The notes: generated by a model not told the origin, from the letters alone. DNA of 64,000 nt from Vibrio sp. BS-M-Sm-2 (GCF_041504345.1 NZ_CP167894.1:62001-126000); one strand, 5' to 3'; counted from the first letter of the stretch, positions 8,263 through 17,144 are shown. A program made the numbers and translations.

Positions 8263-8321
8263 GTTGCACTGTAACTTAATGCGAGAGCCTGACTTATTGT
8301 TATAATCTTGCTTTATCCCGT

Positions 8322-8933
8322 TTAACAGACGACTTCGAATGTAAACGACTCTTGTTTGGCTATTGCGTGCTTAACGGGTATACCAAAGCGCTGGCAAGTC
8401 ATCAGAACTTTCAGTTTTCTGTCGGCCGGAGCGTGCTCAGAGAGGATCACCGAACTTAGGCACTCTCTATTAAGGTAGAGCTTATTACCCGTTATCTCCT
8501 CATCAGGTAACACCCAGCGATATTCCTTTTCATAACGCCAATTAGAATGCTTGAGCTTGAATATTTCGGAACCTAACCCTAATGCCTGCAATCCACTCAA
8601 TGATTCTAAGTGGGACATGTTTAACTCATCTTCATATTGAACCTCAAAACAGTTGAGGTTGGCCTCGCCGCTATAGCAGTTGAGATCATACTCGATACAC
8701 ATGCCTTTAAAGTTGTCGCCATATTGAGACCATAGTATTGGGTGGTCGCTAGATTGAGAAAAACACATAACCTTGAAATTGTTCTGAAGTTCATTCTTGA
8801 ATATATGGTTAGATTCAAAAGGATTATTGAAAGTTTTAGCGTAGTCGAACCACAACGAACACTCGGCAATCGACTGTATGTTTCTATCATGGAGAGATCT
8901 GAACTTATAAAGTTTAGGCAACATATCAAACAC
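8322..8933 (-). CDS. DUF2971 family protein
   Basis: A 203-residue soluble protein that matches the DUF2971 pattern: LYKFRSLHDRNIQSI at the start, FNNPFESNHIF, VMCFSQSSDHPILWSQYG, GMCIEYDL and the later WRYEKEYRWVLP. The family is scattered in bacteria, is common in variable regions, and has no settled function. The gene stands alone between the HDOD gene and the AT-rich segment next to the IS and dif. It is convergent with the HDOD gene and has no co-oriented neighbour. Its position in the one accessory stretch of the window suggests it was acquired. The start follows a weak ribosome site. Confidence 0.7.
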   Translation of the reverse strand: MFDMLPKLYKFRSLHDRNIQSIAECSLWFDYAKTFNNPFESNHIFKNELQNNFKVMCFSQSSDHPILWSQYGDNFKGMCIEYDLNCYSGEANLNCFEVQYEDELNMSHLESLSGLQALGLGSEIFKLKHSNWRYEKEYRWVLPDEEITGNKLYLNRECLSSVILSEHAPADRKLKVLMTCQRFGIPVKHAIAKQESFTFEVVC

Positions 8934-9217
8934 CTAGTTTACAAAATTGCCTGATGTTAACACTTTAATTTGCTTTTATAGCTTGAATGCATTGCATTTG
9001 ATTGCTTAATCACCAAATTTATTCATATAACTGCTTGATAGGTCGAAATTTAAACACGAAATAGCAGCCTGTTTAAGTGGTTTATCTGGTGGTTGAGCGA
9101 TAGCGAGCTAGTGTTCGCTTGTTGAAAATAAGATACAACGTAACTTCGAGTTTGTCAGGATGAGGTTGGTAAACAGGGACTGCTGTGTTTAATAAGCTTC
9201 GTGTCAATATCTTAAAG
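8934..9217. other. AT-rich stretch without recognisable genes
   Basis: No convincing ORF, RNA gene or terminator. The low GC fits decayed or foreign DNA next to dif. It probably holds the promoter of the DUF2971 gene at its left end. Confidence 0.5.
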
Positions 9218-9619
9218 CTATCGGATATATTCTCTAGATCGATTCCAACGATATCCCAGTAAACTAAGTGTGACGTAAAGTACCCATGTGAAACGCGTGC
9301 GCATGTTAATTGTTTTAGATGCTAGCACGAACATTGGCGTCAGAAGAAAAGCCACATGAAAAGTTGGTGACGGTTGTAGGTAAAATAACTCAATTTGATT
9401 GGCTATTGATAAAGGTGTCGTTTTGGTGTTATCAATAAAGATGGTCGCCTGTGTGAAATCTGAAAAGAAAACAACAGCATGCCCACAAGATTCACACACA
9501 ACACAGCAAAAATGACTACAAACAAGAGCATGAATCAGTAAACGAGAAGAGAAAAGCTTTCTGTTGATAAAGTTTGTGTGAATGGAGACCAAATTCGACG
9601 GTACAGACGTTGGACACAT
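9218..9619 (-). CDS. Doubtful small membrane protein ORF
   Basis: An open frame of 133 codons with two hydrophobic stretches (LLIHALVCSHFCCVVC and FHVAFLLTPMFVL) and a basic tail ending NRSREYIR. The hydrophobic pattern is protein-like, but there is no clear Shine-Dalgarno, I recognise no family, and it lies in the decayed segment beside the IS remnant. It may be a real small inner-membrane protein, a remnant, or chance. Confidence 0.35.
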   Translation of the reverse strand: MCPTSVPSNLVSIHTNFINRKLFSSRLLIHALVCSHFCCVVCESCGHAVVFFSDFTQATIFIDNTKTTPLSIANQIELFYLQPSPTFHVAFLLTPMFVLASKTINMRTRFTWVLYVTLSLLGYRWNRSREYIR

Positions 9620-9667
9620 ATATAGCTATTTGTTTTTTGTGATCTTAAGAGAACGCTGGTGAACGCT

Positions 9668-9749
9668 TAAGTAGACCAATACAGGTTAGATTAGGCGGAC
9701 ATTTTAAAGTGGCTCAAACCGGACATTACTAAATTGCTCTAACAGCCTA
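9668..9749. repeat. Diverged remnant of an older IS end
   Basis: These 82 bp are a direct repeat of 11175-11256, the right end of the complete IS plus its GCCTA flank, with 76 identical positions by my alignment. The copy is diverged, so it is not a recent duplication. No transposase sequence is attached to it. It looks like the transposase-upstream end of an earlier, related IS copy whose remainder has been lost. Confidence 0.75.
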
Positions 9750-11251
9750 TGTCAATCCCATTTTAAAATGTCCTCATTTGTCCCAAATAGAAATGTCCCC
9801 TTGTTAGGTCTTTCGACTGGAAGCTTTGAATGGTTCGGTGAGGACAGGGTTGATGGCTCGAGGTGCTGTTTGAAGGGCTCTTTGTTGTGCACGGCGCTTG
9901 GGGGCTTTCTTACTGCGGGTTCGTTGCTGTTGTTGTTCGAATTCTTCTTGTTGTTGCTGAGCAAATTTTAAAACTTGGCCGAGGCGTTTGTTGTCGACGA
10001 TTTGGGCTTGTTGAACGTGCTCGAGTTTGTCGAAGGTTTTGAATTCGAGTTTTCGATGCCCGTATTGGATGGCAATTTCACCGTTTGGGTAGTCGAGTAT
10101 CTTGACATGTTCGTGCGCTAGTCGGCTGTTTTCTTCAGTAGGTTCAATGAGATAAACCACTTTATCGTATTGAAATGTCAGCGACTTTGAGAGCTTGCGG
10201 GTTTCTTGCCAACTGAAAATATCGTTGAGTTCTTGCTTGGACTCTCGAACCGGACGATGCATGTTTTTCGGGTATTGAGCGGGCTTAGCAAAGCGGTGGT
10301 TAAAATCGGCGATGAAGTAGGGAAGCCAGGCGTTGGCTTGCTCGATGGTGTTGATGCCTTGTAAGCGCATCTCTTTAACCAGCCGGTCTTGCAACGTGAG
10401 ATTGGCTCGCTCAACACGGCTTTTGGCTTGGGAGCTGTTGGCACAAATGAGTTCTATCGCCAGCTCTTTCAGCACGCGCCCGTATTGGGTTTGGCCAACT
10501 TGTTTGTGTTTCTCCTGATTCACTCGAAATATGGAGTGTTTGTCGCTGTAAAATGCGATGGGTTTACCGTGCTCATTGAGGTATTCACGCGTGGTCAACA
10601 TGTAGTCAAATGCGGATTCTGTCTCACTGAATCTTAGGTTCATCAAACGGCCAGTCGCATCATCAATGAACACCAATAGGCAGCATTTGTCGCTGCGGCC
10701 TTCAAACCAGTCATGATGGGAGCCGTCAATTTGGATAAGTTCCCCCAAGCAATCACGACGGTAACGAGGCTGATAGACTCGAGGTTTGCGTTGTGAATGT
10801 GGAAGCCACAGTCCGTCGGCGATCATCCATTGACGGAGTGTTTCTTTAGAGACGGATAGATTGTGTCGTTCAGTCAGTTTTTCCAGAGCGAACGTTGGTG
10901 AGAAGTCAGAGTAATGCTCACGGATAAGTTTCAGTATTTCAATTCTGAAATGTTCTGAGTAGCGTCGATTACTTGGGCGTCCACGCGCTGCGTGTGTAAG
11001 ACTTTGAGCGCCAAGAGAGACAAGTTTGTTTACCAAACGTCGGATATGACGGGCAGACAGATTCAAAATGATAGCAGCGTCAACTTGGCGTAGTCGTTTT
11101 TCACGTACGTCAGTAAGCACCTTGAATCGATGAATATCTTTTTCACTCATAGTAATAAGCATCCGGATAACTCCTAAGCAGACCAATATAGGTAAGCTTA
11201 GGAGGACATTTTAAAATGGCTCAAACCGGACATTACTAAATTGCTCTAACA
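9750..11251 (-). mobile_element. Complete IS1202/ISNCY-type insertion sequence beside dif
   Basis: A 1502-bp element with one transposase gene. Both ends begin TGT inward and share an imperfect inverted repeat of about 24 bp (left TGTCAATCCC then ATTTTAAAATGTCC; right, read inward, TGTTAGAGCA then ATTTAGTAATGTCC). A second perfect 16-bp inverted pair, CCATTTTAAAATGTCC, lies at 9758-9773 and 11204-11219. A 5-bp direct repeat, GCCTA, flanks the element (9745-9749 and 11252-11256). The dif site begins immediately after the right GCCTA. Boundaries were set from the repeats alone and may be off by a few bases. Confidence 0.82.
9804..11162 (-). CDS. IS1202/ISNCY-type DDE transposase
   Basis: A 452-residue intact transposase. 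The N-terminus carries a helix-turn-helix (QVDAAIILNLSARHIRRLVN) and a second DNA-binding segment. The DDE core is visible as Asp in LIQIDGSHHDWFEGR, Asp in AFYSDKHSIFRVN and Glu in SQAKSRVERANLTLQDR. The C-terminal tail is Gln-rich and basic (FAQQQQEEFEQQQQRTRSKK). The start ATG at 11162 is chosen because AGGAG lies 8 nt upstream; a longer TTG-initiated form ending at 11186 is less likely. No frameshift or stop is seen, so the element may be active. The family call comes from the DGSHHDWFEGR and YSDKHS motifs. Confidence 0.9.
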   Translation of the reverse strand: MLITMSEKDIHRFKVLTDVREKRLRQVDAAIILNLSARHIRRLVNKLVSLGAQSLTHAARGRPSNRRYSEHFRIEILKLIREHYSDFSPTFALEKLTERHNLSVSKETLRQWMIADGLWLPHSQRKPRVYQPRYRRDCLGELIQIDGSHHDWFEGRSDKCCLLVFIDDATGRLMNLRFSETESAFDYMLTTREYLNEHGKPIAFYSDKHSIFRVNQEKHKQVGQTQYGRVLKELAIELICANSSQAKSRVERANLTLQDRLVKEMRLQGINTIEQANAWLPYFIADFNHRFAKPAQYPKNMHRPVRESKQELNDIFSWQETRKLSKSLTFQYDKVVYLIEPTEENSRLAHEHVKILDYPNGEIAIQYGHRKLEFKTFDKLEHVQQAQIVDNKRLGQVLKFAQQQQEEFEQQQQRTRSKKAPKRRAQQRALQTAPRAINPVLTEPFKASSRKT

Positions 11252-11256
11252 GCCTA

Positions 11257-11284
11257 AGTGCGTATTATGTACGTTATGTTAAAT
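11257..11284 (+). other. dif: dif site for XerC/XerD chromosome dimer resolution
   Basis: A 28-bp site built as XerC arm AGTGCGTATTA, central region TGTACG and XerD arm TTATGTTAAAT. The XerD arm is identical to E. coli dif and V. cholerae dif1, and the XerC arm differs from V. cholerae dif1 at one position. It is the site where FtsK-activated XerCD resolves dimeric chromosomes, and in V. cholerae it is the CTX phage attachment site. The XerC arm faces the IS, 5 bp away. Confidence 0.95.
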
Positions 11285-11432
11285 TGGATTTGATGTTTAT
11301 AAGGCGGGTACCATTCTATGATGCCCTGTCTTTTGTTTATCTACCAAATTGACGTTCTATTTAACAGTAAAGCTATTTACCATAAAATACCTAATAAACA
11401 TATTTCCTAATCTTTGATTAAGAATACGTTTA

Positions 11433-13157
11433 TTAGACTTCAAGCATTAATCGATCAATTGCTTCTGTGATCTCTTTGGTTCTTACTGGCTTGGTCACGA
11501 AATCATTCATGCCGACGTCTAAGCACGAACATTTGTCTTCTACTGATGTGTGTGCCGTTAGTGCGACGATTGGTATTTTGATGTTGGCATCTCTCATGTG
11601 CTTGGTTGTGGTTAGTCCATCCATCACTGGCATCGACATATCCATTAAAATAATGTCTATCGAGTCAATGGCTTTTTCAACAAAACCAATAGCTTCTTCA
11701 CCGTTGCTGGCGATGAAAACTTTGTGGCCTTGTCGCGTCAGGATTAACTTAATGACCATTTGATTCGTTGGATTGTCTTCGACAACTAACACCGAATAAC
11801 GGCTTCTTAACTCGGGTGAACATTTATTGTCTTCATTATTGGCCAGATTGTTCTTAACTCTGGTAAGCACTGGCAACTGTACTTCGAATTTTGAACCTTT
11901 TCCTGGCTCACTCTCTACCGATATACGTCCACGCATCAGCTCAACTAGTCTTTTGGTTATTGCCAAACCTAAACCAGTGCCACCAAATCTGCGTGTGATT
12001 GTGCTATCAGCTTGTACAAATGGACTGAATAGCGACGAAAGTTGTTGCGAGCTAATGCCAATACCGGTGTCTTCTACCGTTATATAGAAAGAGCTCTGCT
12101 GGTACTTGATAGAAACGTGGACATGCCCACGTTCAGTGAACTTAATCGCGTTGCCAATCAGATTAAATAGGATTTGTGCTAGGCGACTTGGATCTATGTA
12201 ATGAAGTTCGCCTTCAGGGATATCGCTTGTTACTGTTAGCGCCAAACCTTTATCGTCTGCTGTCTTCTTTTGTTCAGATAATACAAAAGTTACAGTGTCT
12301 CTTACATTGCTCCATTGAGGTGTTAGAGAGAAACATCCAGATTCAATTTTAGAAAAGTCCAACACGTCACTGATAATTGCTAATAGAAGCTCTGATGACG
12401 TGCTCATATTAAGAACTATAGACTGTTGTTCTTCGTTGAGTGACGTGGATTTTAGTGTGTCGATTAAGCCAATGATAGCATTTAGCGGTGTTCTCAACTC
12501 GTGACTCATCATCGCGAGGAATTCAGACTTGGCCTTGTTAGCTCTTTCTGCGTCTTTTCTTGCCGTGACTAGTTCTGCAGTACGTTCTCTAACTGTCGCT
12601 TCAAGCTTTTCTTTGTTCTCAATATCGAAAACAGCGCGCTCTATTAGCGGGCGGAAACGGTTTAGTGTGGCTTTGGTTTCAATACTAAAGTGCTTAGTAT
12701 TTGAGTGGATAAAAATGATAACGGACTGTGTTAGACCACTATCTATCCCAGTAATCAGCACTGAATTGATTTGGTCGAGAATAATGGGATGCAGAGAGTT
12801 AAATTCCCCAAGAGATTTGGGTTCGAAAAGGATGGCACATTCACCATTAATGACTCGCGATAGTTTGCCACAATCACTCCAATTCATCTGTTCGAAGACT
12901 TTGTTATTGGTTAGCAAAGTTTTGAAGCTACCTTCGTTCCCTACCCTTGATACCACTATAAAGTCATCAAATTTAATGTATTTTTTGAGTACGAACTCAA
13001 GGCTGGAGAATATCTCAGATATATTACTCGCCTTACTGATCGCTGAGATGGTTGATAAGATCACCCTGTTCTCTTCAGCCAGTTTTCGCTCACGGGCTTT
13101 TAGTTTTTGCAGTTCAATACGAGCTTCTTGCAGCGCTTCTTGACCTTCAGACCCCAT
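11433..13157 (-). CDS. vpsS: Cytoplasmic hybrid histidine kinase VpsS
   Basis: A 574-residue hybrid sensor kinase without membrane segments. In order: a short coiled coil (1-35), a GAF-like region (about 45-180), a second coiled coil, a HisKA domain with phospho-acceptor His219 in MMSHELRTPLNAIIG, a HATPase domain (N box around Asn336, VEDTGIGI, FGGTGLGLAI) and a receiver domain with phospho-acceptor Asp506 in ILMDMSMPVMDG. In V. cholerae the equivalent kinase feeds the LuxU phosphorelay and so quorum sensing and biofilm genes. It needs a partner for sensing: its start codon overlaps the nosP stop (TAATG), which implies translational coupling. The symbol is assigned by gene order and domain plan. 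Confidence 0.85.
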   Translation of the reverse strand: MGSEGQEALQEARIELQKLKARERKLAEENRVILSTISAISKASNISEIFSSLEFVLKKYIKFDDFIVVSRVGNEGSFKTLLTNNKVFEQMNWSDCGKLSRVINGECAILFEPKSLGEFNSLHPIILDQINSVLITGIDSGLTQSVIIFIHSNTKHFSIETKATLNRFRPLIERAVFDIENKEKLEATVRERTAELVTARKDAERANKAKSEFLAMMSHELRTPLNAIIGLIDTLKSTSLNEEQQSIVLNMSTSSELLLAIISDVLDFSKIESGCFSLTPQWSNVRDTVTFVLSEQKKTADDKGLALTVTSDIPEGELHYIDPSRLAQILFNLIGNAIKFTERGHVHVSIKYQQSSFYITVEDTGIGISSQQLSSLFSPFVQADSTITRRFGGTGLGLAITKRLVELMRGRISVESEPGKGSKFEVQLPVLTRVKNNLANNEDNKCSPELRSRYSVLVVEDNPTNQMVIKLILTRQGHKVFIASNGEEAIGFVEKAIDSIDIILMDMSMPVMDGLTTTKHMRDANIKIPIVALTAHTSVEDKCSCLDVGMNDFVTKPVRTKEITEAIDRLMLEV

Positions 13158-14341
13158 TACTTTCTCAACCTATAAAACGTTGCAGACGATACCATTAAAT
13201 TCCCGTGTGCATTCTCACCGCCAGATAGCCTACCTTGCTCACCAAACGTGAATGGACATATGTAAGGAAGCCCGTTAAGTGCTTGATTTATTTGCTCACA
13301 AACCTCCTCCATGTCTTGTTTTAGATTCAACATTGGACCGGCACAAAATATATTGATCGCCCCTAATTTCTCTTCAAGATCCATATCGTTGTAGTACGAG
13401 GAGTGAATGATGTTCGCGGCGCGGCTGATCAATTGCTGCTTGGAGCCTTGCATCAAATAAATGGTGTCGCCTTCACTGATATCCGTAAAGAGCTCGATAC
13501 CGTTGCACTCCGTTTCGCGAATTGAGTGAGATAGTTTGAAATACGGATAGTTGTAAGATGTACCGACTTTTCTGCCTAGTGGATAGACAGATGACTTTTC
13601 AAAGATATAGCCGTCGTCACTGCCACCTAAATGGAAATTAGTCCATTCATTGTAAACCGTGGCGGCTGGCCTGTGATCTATCTCAAGCAAGATTCTATTT
13701 CTTACTTTGGTCACGGTTCCTAAGTATCGCGTAGGCGTGTGCCCTGCACTGAATGATGAATAGATAGACTGAGAGGAGAAAAAGACGGTTAATGAGACGC
13801 CATTAATTGAGAGTGACTCTTCGGTAAAGATACTCCAATTTCCAGAAACCTGATTGTCTGCAGCACTGCCACCGATAATTGGAACCTCAGTGCCGAATTT
13901 CTTATCGATAGCCGCCATCACTTTCTCTTCATTACCAGGAGTGGAATGAAGCAAGATAAGGTCGGGAATTTCACCTTCTCGGTTGGCGTTCTTGAGTGCT
14001 TTATCGATCGCGCTGAAGGTGCTGGCGTCTATGGAGTCACCGAAGTGCTCAATGCCCGTGCCGTAAGCGTTGATGCCTGAATCATAAATGATGAGCACAC
14101 CGATCACAGGCCCTGAATGGAATCCAGTTTCAGTCATAATCCCATGGCATGTCGTGCATCCATGTATTGGAATATTAGGGAGAGCATCTACGAAATATCT
14201 CTGCACAGCGAGTGTCGAGTACTCTTCTGTGCAGTAGCAAATAAGACAAGCGATATCCTCGGGGTTTTCTACCCCAAGAAGAAGTTCATCTACGGCGATT
14301 TTATCATCTAGAGAATAAGAGACTTTTGATAGAAATTTCAT
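13157..14341 (-). CDS. nosP: FIST-domain sensor NosP (VpsV)
   Basis: A 394-residue soluble FIST_N/FIST_C protein: HGCTTCHGIM and GGSAADNQVSGNWSIF in the N half, and YPYFKLSHSI, INIFCAGPML and CPFTFGEQGRLSG in the C half. Members next to hybrid kinases bind heme and sense nitric oxide (NosP); the V. cholerae counterpart is called VpsV or VcNosP. It is expected to control the autokinase activity of VpsS, with which it shares a 1-nt TAATG overlap. It is the first gene of the two-gene operon. Heme ligation cannot be proven from sequence, so the NO-sensing role is by family and context. Confidence 0.82.
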   Translation of the reverse strand: MKFLSKVSYSLDDKIAVDELLLGVENPEDIACLICYCTEEYSTLAVQRYFVDALPNIPIHGCTTCHGIMTETGFHSGPVIGVLIIYDSGINAYGTGIEHFGDSIDASTFSAIDKALKNANREGEIPDLILLHSTPGNEEKVMAAIDKKFGTEVPIIGGSAADNQVSGNWSIFTEESLSINGVSLTVFFSSQSIYSSFSAGHTPTRYLGTVTKVRNRILLEIDHRPAATVYNEWTNFHLGGSDDGYIFEKSSVYPLGRKVGTSYNYPYFKLSHSIRETECNGIELFTDISEGDTIYLMQGSKQQLISRAANIIHSSYYNDMDLEEKLGAINIFCAGPMLNLKQDMEEVCEQINQALNGLPYICPFTFGEQGRLSGGENAHGNLMVSSATFYRLRK

Positions 14342-14452
14342 AGAGTTCTGGAAACTTTATTAATGTTGTCTTTATAACACTTTAATGCGCAAGGTTTCAC
14401 TGATTTAGTCAATATTTCTATTAAAGAGCGAGGTGTTGCTCAGTTTTGAGTT

Positions 14453-14818
14453 TTATTCTTTTGAGAGATTTACTGTATACGTCATGACCTGTTGTGGAAA
14501 TGTAACCGTTATTGAGGAAGTCTTATCATTGGTTTGTAAAAGCCAAGATGAAGCCCCTTTCGATTCTAAAACTCCGCTTCCATCATAGTTAATGATAAAT
14601 TTGCCAGTTTTAGATGTTTCAATTGAATACCCCTGACTATTGCCCGAAATCGAAACATTATTATTATCAATACCAAATTCACAAGGTTTTGAAACTATAC
14701 AGCTTATTGTTTCGTTATTATCGTATGTTACTGTTCTCCAAGTAAATGCAGCTATTAAAATAATCAACATGACGATAATTTGAACAAGCCTGCCTTTTGT
14801 TAGCTTTTGTGCCGCCAT
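14453..14818 (-). CDS. Single-pass membrane protein of unknown function
   Basis: A 121-residue protein with a basic N-terminus, one membrane helix (LVQIIVMLIILIAAFTW) and a periplasmic beta-rich domain of about 90 residues with two Cys (SCIVSKPCEFG). I recognise no family. It is divergent from ccoN with about 250 bp between them, and separated by 110 bp from nosP. The paired Cys suggest a disulfide and periplasmic location. The coding signs (ATG, hydrophobic helix, balanced composition) support a real gene. Confidence 0.65.
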   Translation of the reverse strand: MAAQKLTKGRLVQIIVMLIILIAAFTWRTVTYDNNETISCIVSKPCEFGIDNNNVSISGNSQGYSIETSKTGKFIINYDGSGVLESKGASSWLLQTNDKTSSITVTFPQQVMTYTVNLSKE

Positions 14819-15075
14819 TATAATCTTTACTCCTTGTTACAAAGTTCAAAGTTTTTAAATAAAAATCCAATTCCAGACCAAGCGTAAGGTTACTACTCTG
14901 TCATTGATTTGTTAATTCAAGTATAGTGTCGCGTTGAAAATGCCACTTTTTTTAAAATCAGCAAGTGGAAATAAAGCCCTGAATAGGCTGAATTTCCTTT
15001 TCTAATTTGGGTGGCATTACGACGTGAGTCGTGTTGGAAGTAAAGTGTAGTAAATAAGAAATTGGAAGCATGCAA

Positions 15076-16503
15076 ATGAGCCAAGAAAAGCAGCTTGAAC
15101 AAAACTACAACTATACGGTCGTCCGTCAATTTACCCTAGTTACAATTTTGTGGGGTATTGTCGGTATGGGCGTTGGTGTTTTGATTGCCGCTCAATTAGT
15201 TTGGCCACAGCTAAACTTTGATACGCCGTGGTTGACGTACAGTCGTTTACGTCCCCTGCATACTAATGCGGTTATTTTTGCGTTCGGTACAAGTGCGCTG
15301 TTTGCAACATCATATTATGTTGTACAACGTACCTGTCAGACGCGTCTCTTTGGTGGCCCTCTCGTAGCCTTTACCTTTTGGGGTTGGCAAGCGATTATCC
15401 TGTCCGCTGCAATTACTTTACCGTTAGGTTTAACCTCTGGTAAAGAATATGCGGAACTTGAATGGCCAATCGATATTGCTATTACTCTTGTGTGGGTAGC
15501 TTATGCGGTCGTGTTCTTCGGAACAATGATAAAGCGTAAGACATCGCACATTTATGTAGCAAACTGGTTCTTCGGAGCCTTCATCATCACGGTTGCCGTG
15601 TTGCACATCGTTAACAGCCTTGCTGTTCCTGTATCTGCGTTTAAATCGTACTCGATTTATTCCGGTGCGATCGATGCAATGGTGCAATGGTGGTACGGAC
15701 ACAATGCGGTAGGCTTCCTATTGACAGCTGGTTTCCTAGGTATGATGTATTACTTCGTTCCTAAACAAGCTGGTCGCCCTGTTTACTCTTACCGTTTGTC
15801 GATTGTTCACTTCTGGGCTCTAGTGTCTTTGTATATCTGGGCTGGTCCTCACCACCTACACTACACTGCACTTCCTGACTGGACTCAATCTCTAGGTATG
15901 GTTATGTCTTTGGTTCTGTTTGCTCCATCTTGGGGTGGCATGATCAACGGTATTATGACTCTATCTGGTGCGTGGCATAAGCTTCGCTACGACCCAATCC
16001 TACGTTTCCTAATTGTTTCTCTATCATTCTACGGCATGTCGACTTTCGAAGGCCCAATGATGGCAATCAAAACGGTTAACGCACTATCTCACTACACGGA
16101 CTGGACTATCGGTCACGTTCACTCTGGTGCGTTAGGTTGGGTTGCAATGGTTTCTATCGGTTCGGTTTACCACTTAGTTCCTAAACTATTTGGTCAAGAG
16201 CGTATGTACTCTGTATCTCTAATCAATGTTCACTTCTGGTTGGCAACGATTGGTACGGTTTTCTACATTGTTGCAATGTGGATCTCTGGTGTGATGCAAG
16301 GTCTGATGTGGCGTGCAGTTAACTCTGACGGTACATTAACTTACAGCTTCGTTGAATCTGTAGAAGCGTCTTACCCGTTCTACTTTGTACGTTTCTTAGG
16401 TGGTTTCATCTTCCTATCTGGTATGTTCTTAATGGCATACAACACGTACAAAACTGTTTCTGCACCTAAAGATAGCCTTAAAGCTATCGCTCAACCGGCT
16501 TAA
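15076..16503 (+). CDS. ccoN: cbb3-type cytochrome c oxidase subunit I CcoN
   Basis: Catalytic subunit of the high-affinity cbb3 terminal oxidase: 12 or more membrane helices carrying hemes b, b3 and CuB in the inner membrane. Typical stretches are [14 protein letters not shown], the [20 protein letters not shown] segment with its His, [15 protein letters not shown] with the CuB His pair, and [14 protein letters not shown]. The start at 15076 (MSQEKQ) is preferred to an ATG at 15070, as the GGAAG site is 8 nt from the former and too close to the latter. First gene of ccoNOQP, with ccoO 11 bp downstream. Confidence 0.97.
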   Translation: MSQEKQLEQNYNYTVVRQFTLVTILWGIVGMGVGVLIAAQLVWPQLNFDTPWLTYSRLRPLHTNAVIFAFGTSALFATSYYVVQRTCQTRLFGGPLVAFTFWGWQAIILSAAITLPLGLTSGKEYAELEWPIDIAITLVWVAYAVVFFGTMIKRKTSHIYVANWFFGAFIITVAVLHIVNSLAVPVSAFKSYSIYSGAIDAMVQWWYGHNAVGFLLTAGFLGMMYYFVPKQAGRPVYSYRLSIVHFWALVSLYIWAGPHHLHYTALPDWTQSLGMVMSLVLFAPSWGGMINGIMTLSGAWHKLRYDPILRFLIVSLSFYGMSTFEGPMMAIKTVNALSHYTDWTIGHVHSGALGWVAMVSIGSVYHLVPKLFGQERMYSVSLINVHFWLATIGTVFYIVAMWISGVMQGLMWRAVNSDGTLTYSFVESVEASYPFYFVRFLGGFIFLSGMFLMAYNTYKTVSAPKDSLKAIAQPA

Positions 16504-16514
16504 GGAGATTTAGA

Positions 16515-17135
16515 ATGAGCTCAAATTCAAATAATCGCCATGAGTTGGTAGAGAAGAACGTTGGCCTACTAGCGATCTTGATCGTTATTGCTATCAGTTT
16601 TGGTGCGTTAGTAGAAATTACCCCTCTTATTTTCCAAAAGCAGACAACTGAACCCGTAGAAAACCTACGTGTTTACTCTGCTCTCGAAATGGAAGGTCGT
16701 GATATCTACATTCGTGAAGGTTGTAACGTATGTCACAGCCAAATGATTCGTCCTTTCCGCTCCGAGACTGAACGTTACGGTCACTACTCTGTAGCTGGCG
16801 AAAGCGTTTGGGAACATCCATTCCTATGGGGTTCTAAGCGTACTGGTCCTGATCTAGCGCGTGTTGGTGATCGTTACTCTGATGAGTGGCACCGTGTTCA
16901 CCTTATCGACCCTCGTGAACTTGTTCCTGAATCAAACATGCCTGGTTTCCCATGGCTTGCTGAGAATGTACTTGATGGCAAATTGACTCAACAGAAGCTT
17001 GAACTCTTCCGTAATCAATTTGGTGTTCCTTACACAGATGAACAAATTGCTAACGCTAAACAAGATGTTGAAGGAAAAACAGAGATGGATGCAATCATCG
17101 CTTACCTTCAATCGCTTGGCCACGCAATGAAATAA
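16515..17135 (+). CDS. ccoO: cbb3 oxidase subunit II CcoO
   Basis: A 206-residue membrane-anchored mono-heme cytochrome c that passes electrons to CcoN. It has one N-terminal helix ([20 protein letters not shown]), the heme-binding CNVCHSQ motif in [16 protein letters not shown], and a Met axial ligand in [10 protein letters not shown]. Length and motifs are those of CcoO. It lies between ccoN and ccoQ with gaps of about 10 bp, and AAGGAG precedes the start. Confidence 0.97.
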   Translation: MSSNSNNRHELVEKNVGLLAILIVIAISFGALVEITPLIFQKQTTEPVENLRVYSALEMEGRDIYIREGCNVCHSQMIRPFRSETERYGHYSVAGESVWEHPFLWGSKRTGPDLARVGDRYSDEWHRVHLIDPRELVPESNMPGFPWLAENVLDGKLTQQKLELFRNQFGVPYTDEQIANAKQDVEGKTEMDAIIAYLQSLGHAMK

Positions 17136-17144
17136 GGAATAATT

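Noticed and set aside
9752..9971. Short ORFs on both strands at the left end of the IS
   Set aside because: They are other-frame shadows of the Gln-rich transposase C-terminus and of the inverted repeat.
12529..13143. 204-codon ORF on the plus strand opposite vpsS
   Set aside because: Ser/Leu-rich shadow of the antisense codons of the kinase; the kinase frame has clear domain motifs.
14910..14935. Possible FNR box (TTGATTTGTTAATTCAA) upstream of ccoN
   Set aside because: Half-sites TTGAT and TTCAA are present, but the spacing is not that of TTGAT-N4-ATCAA and the second half is imperfect.
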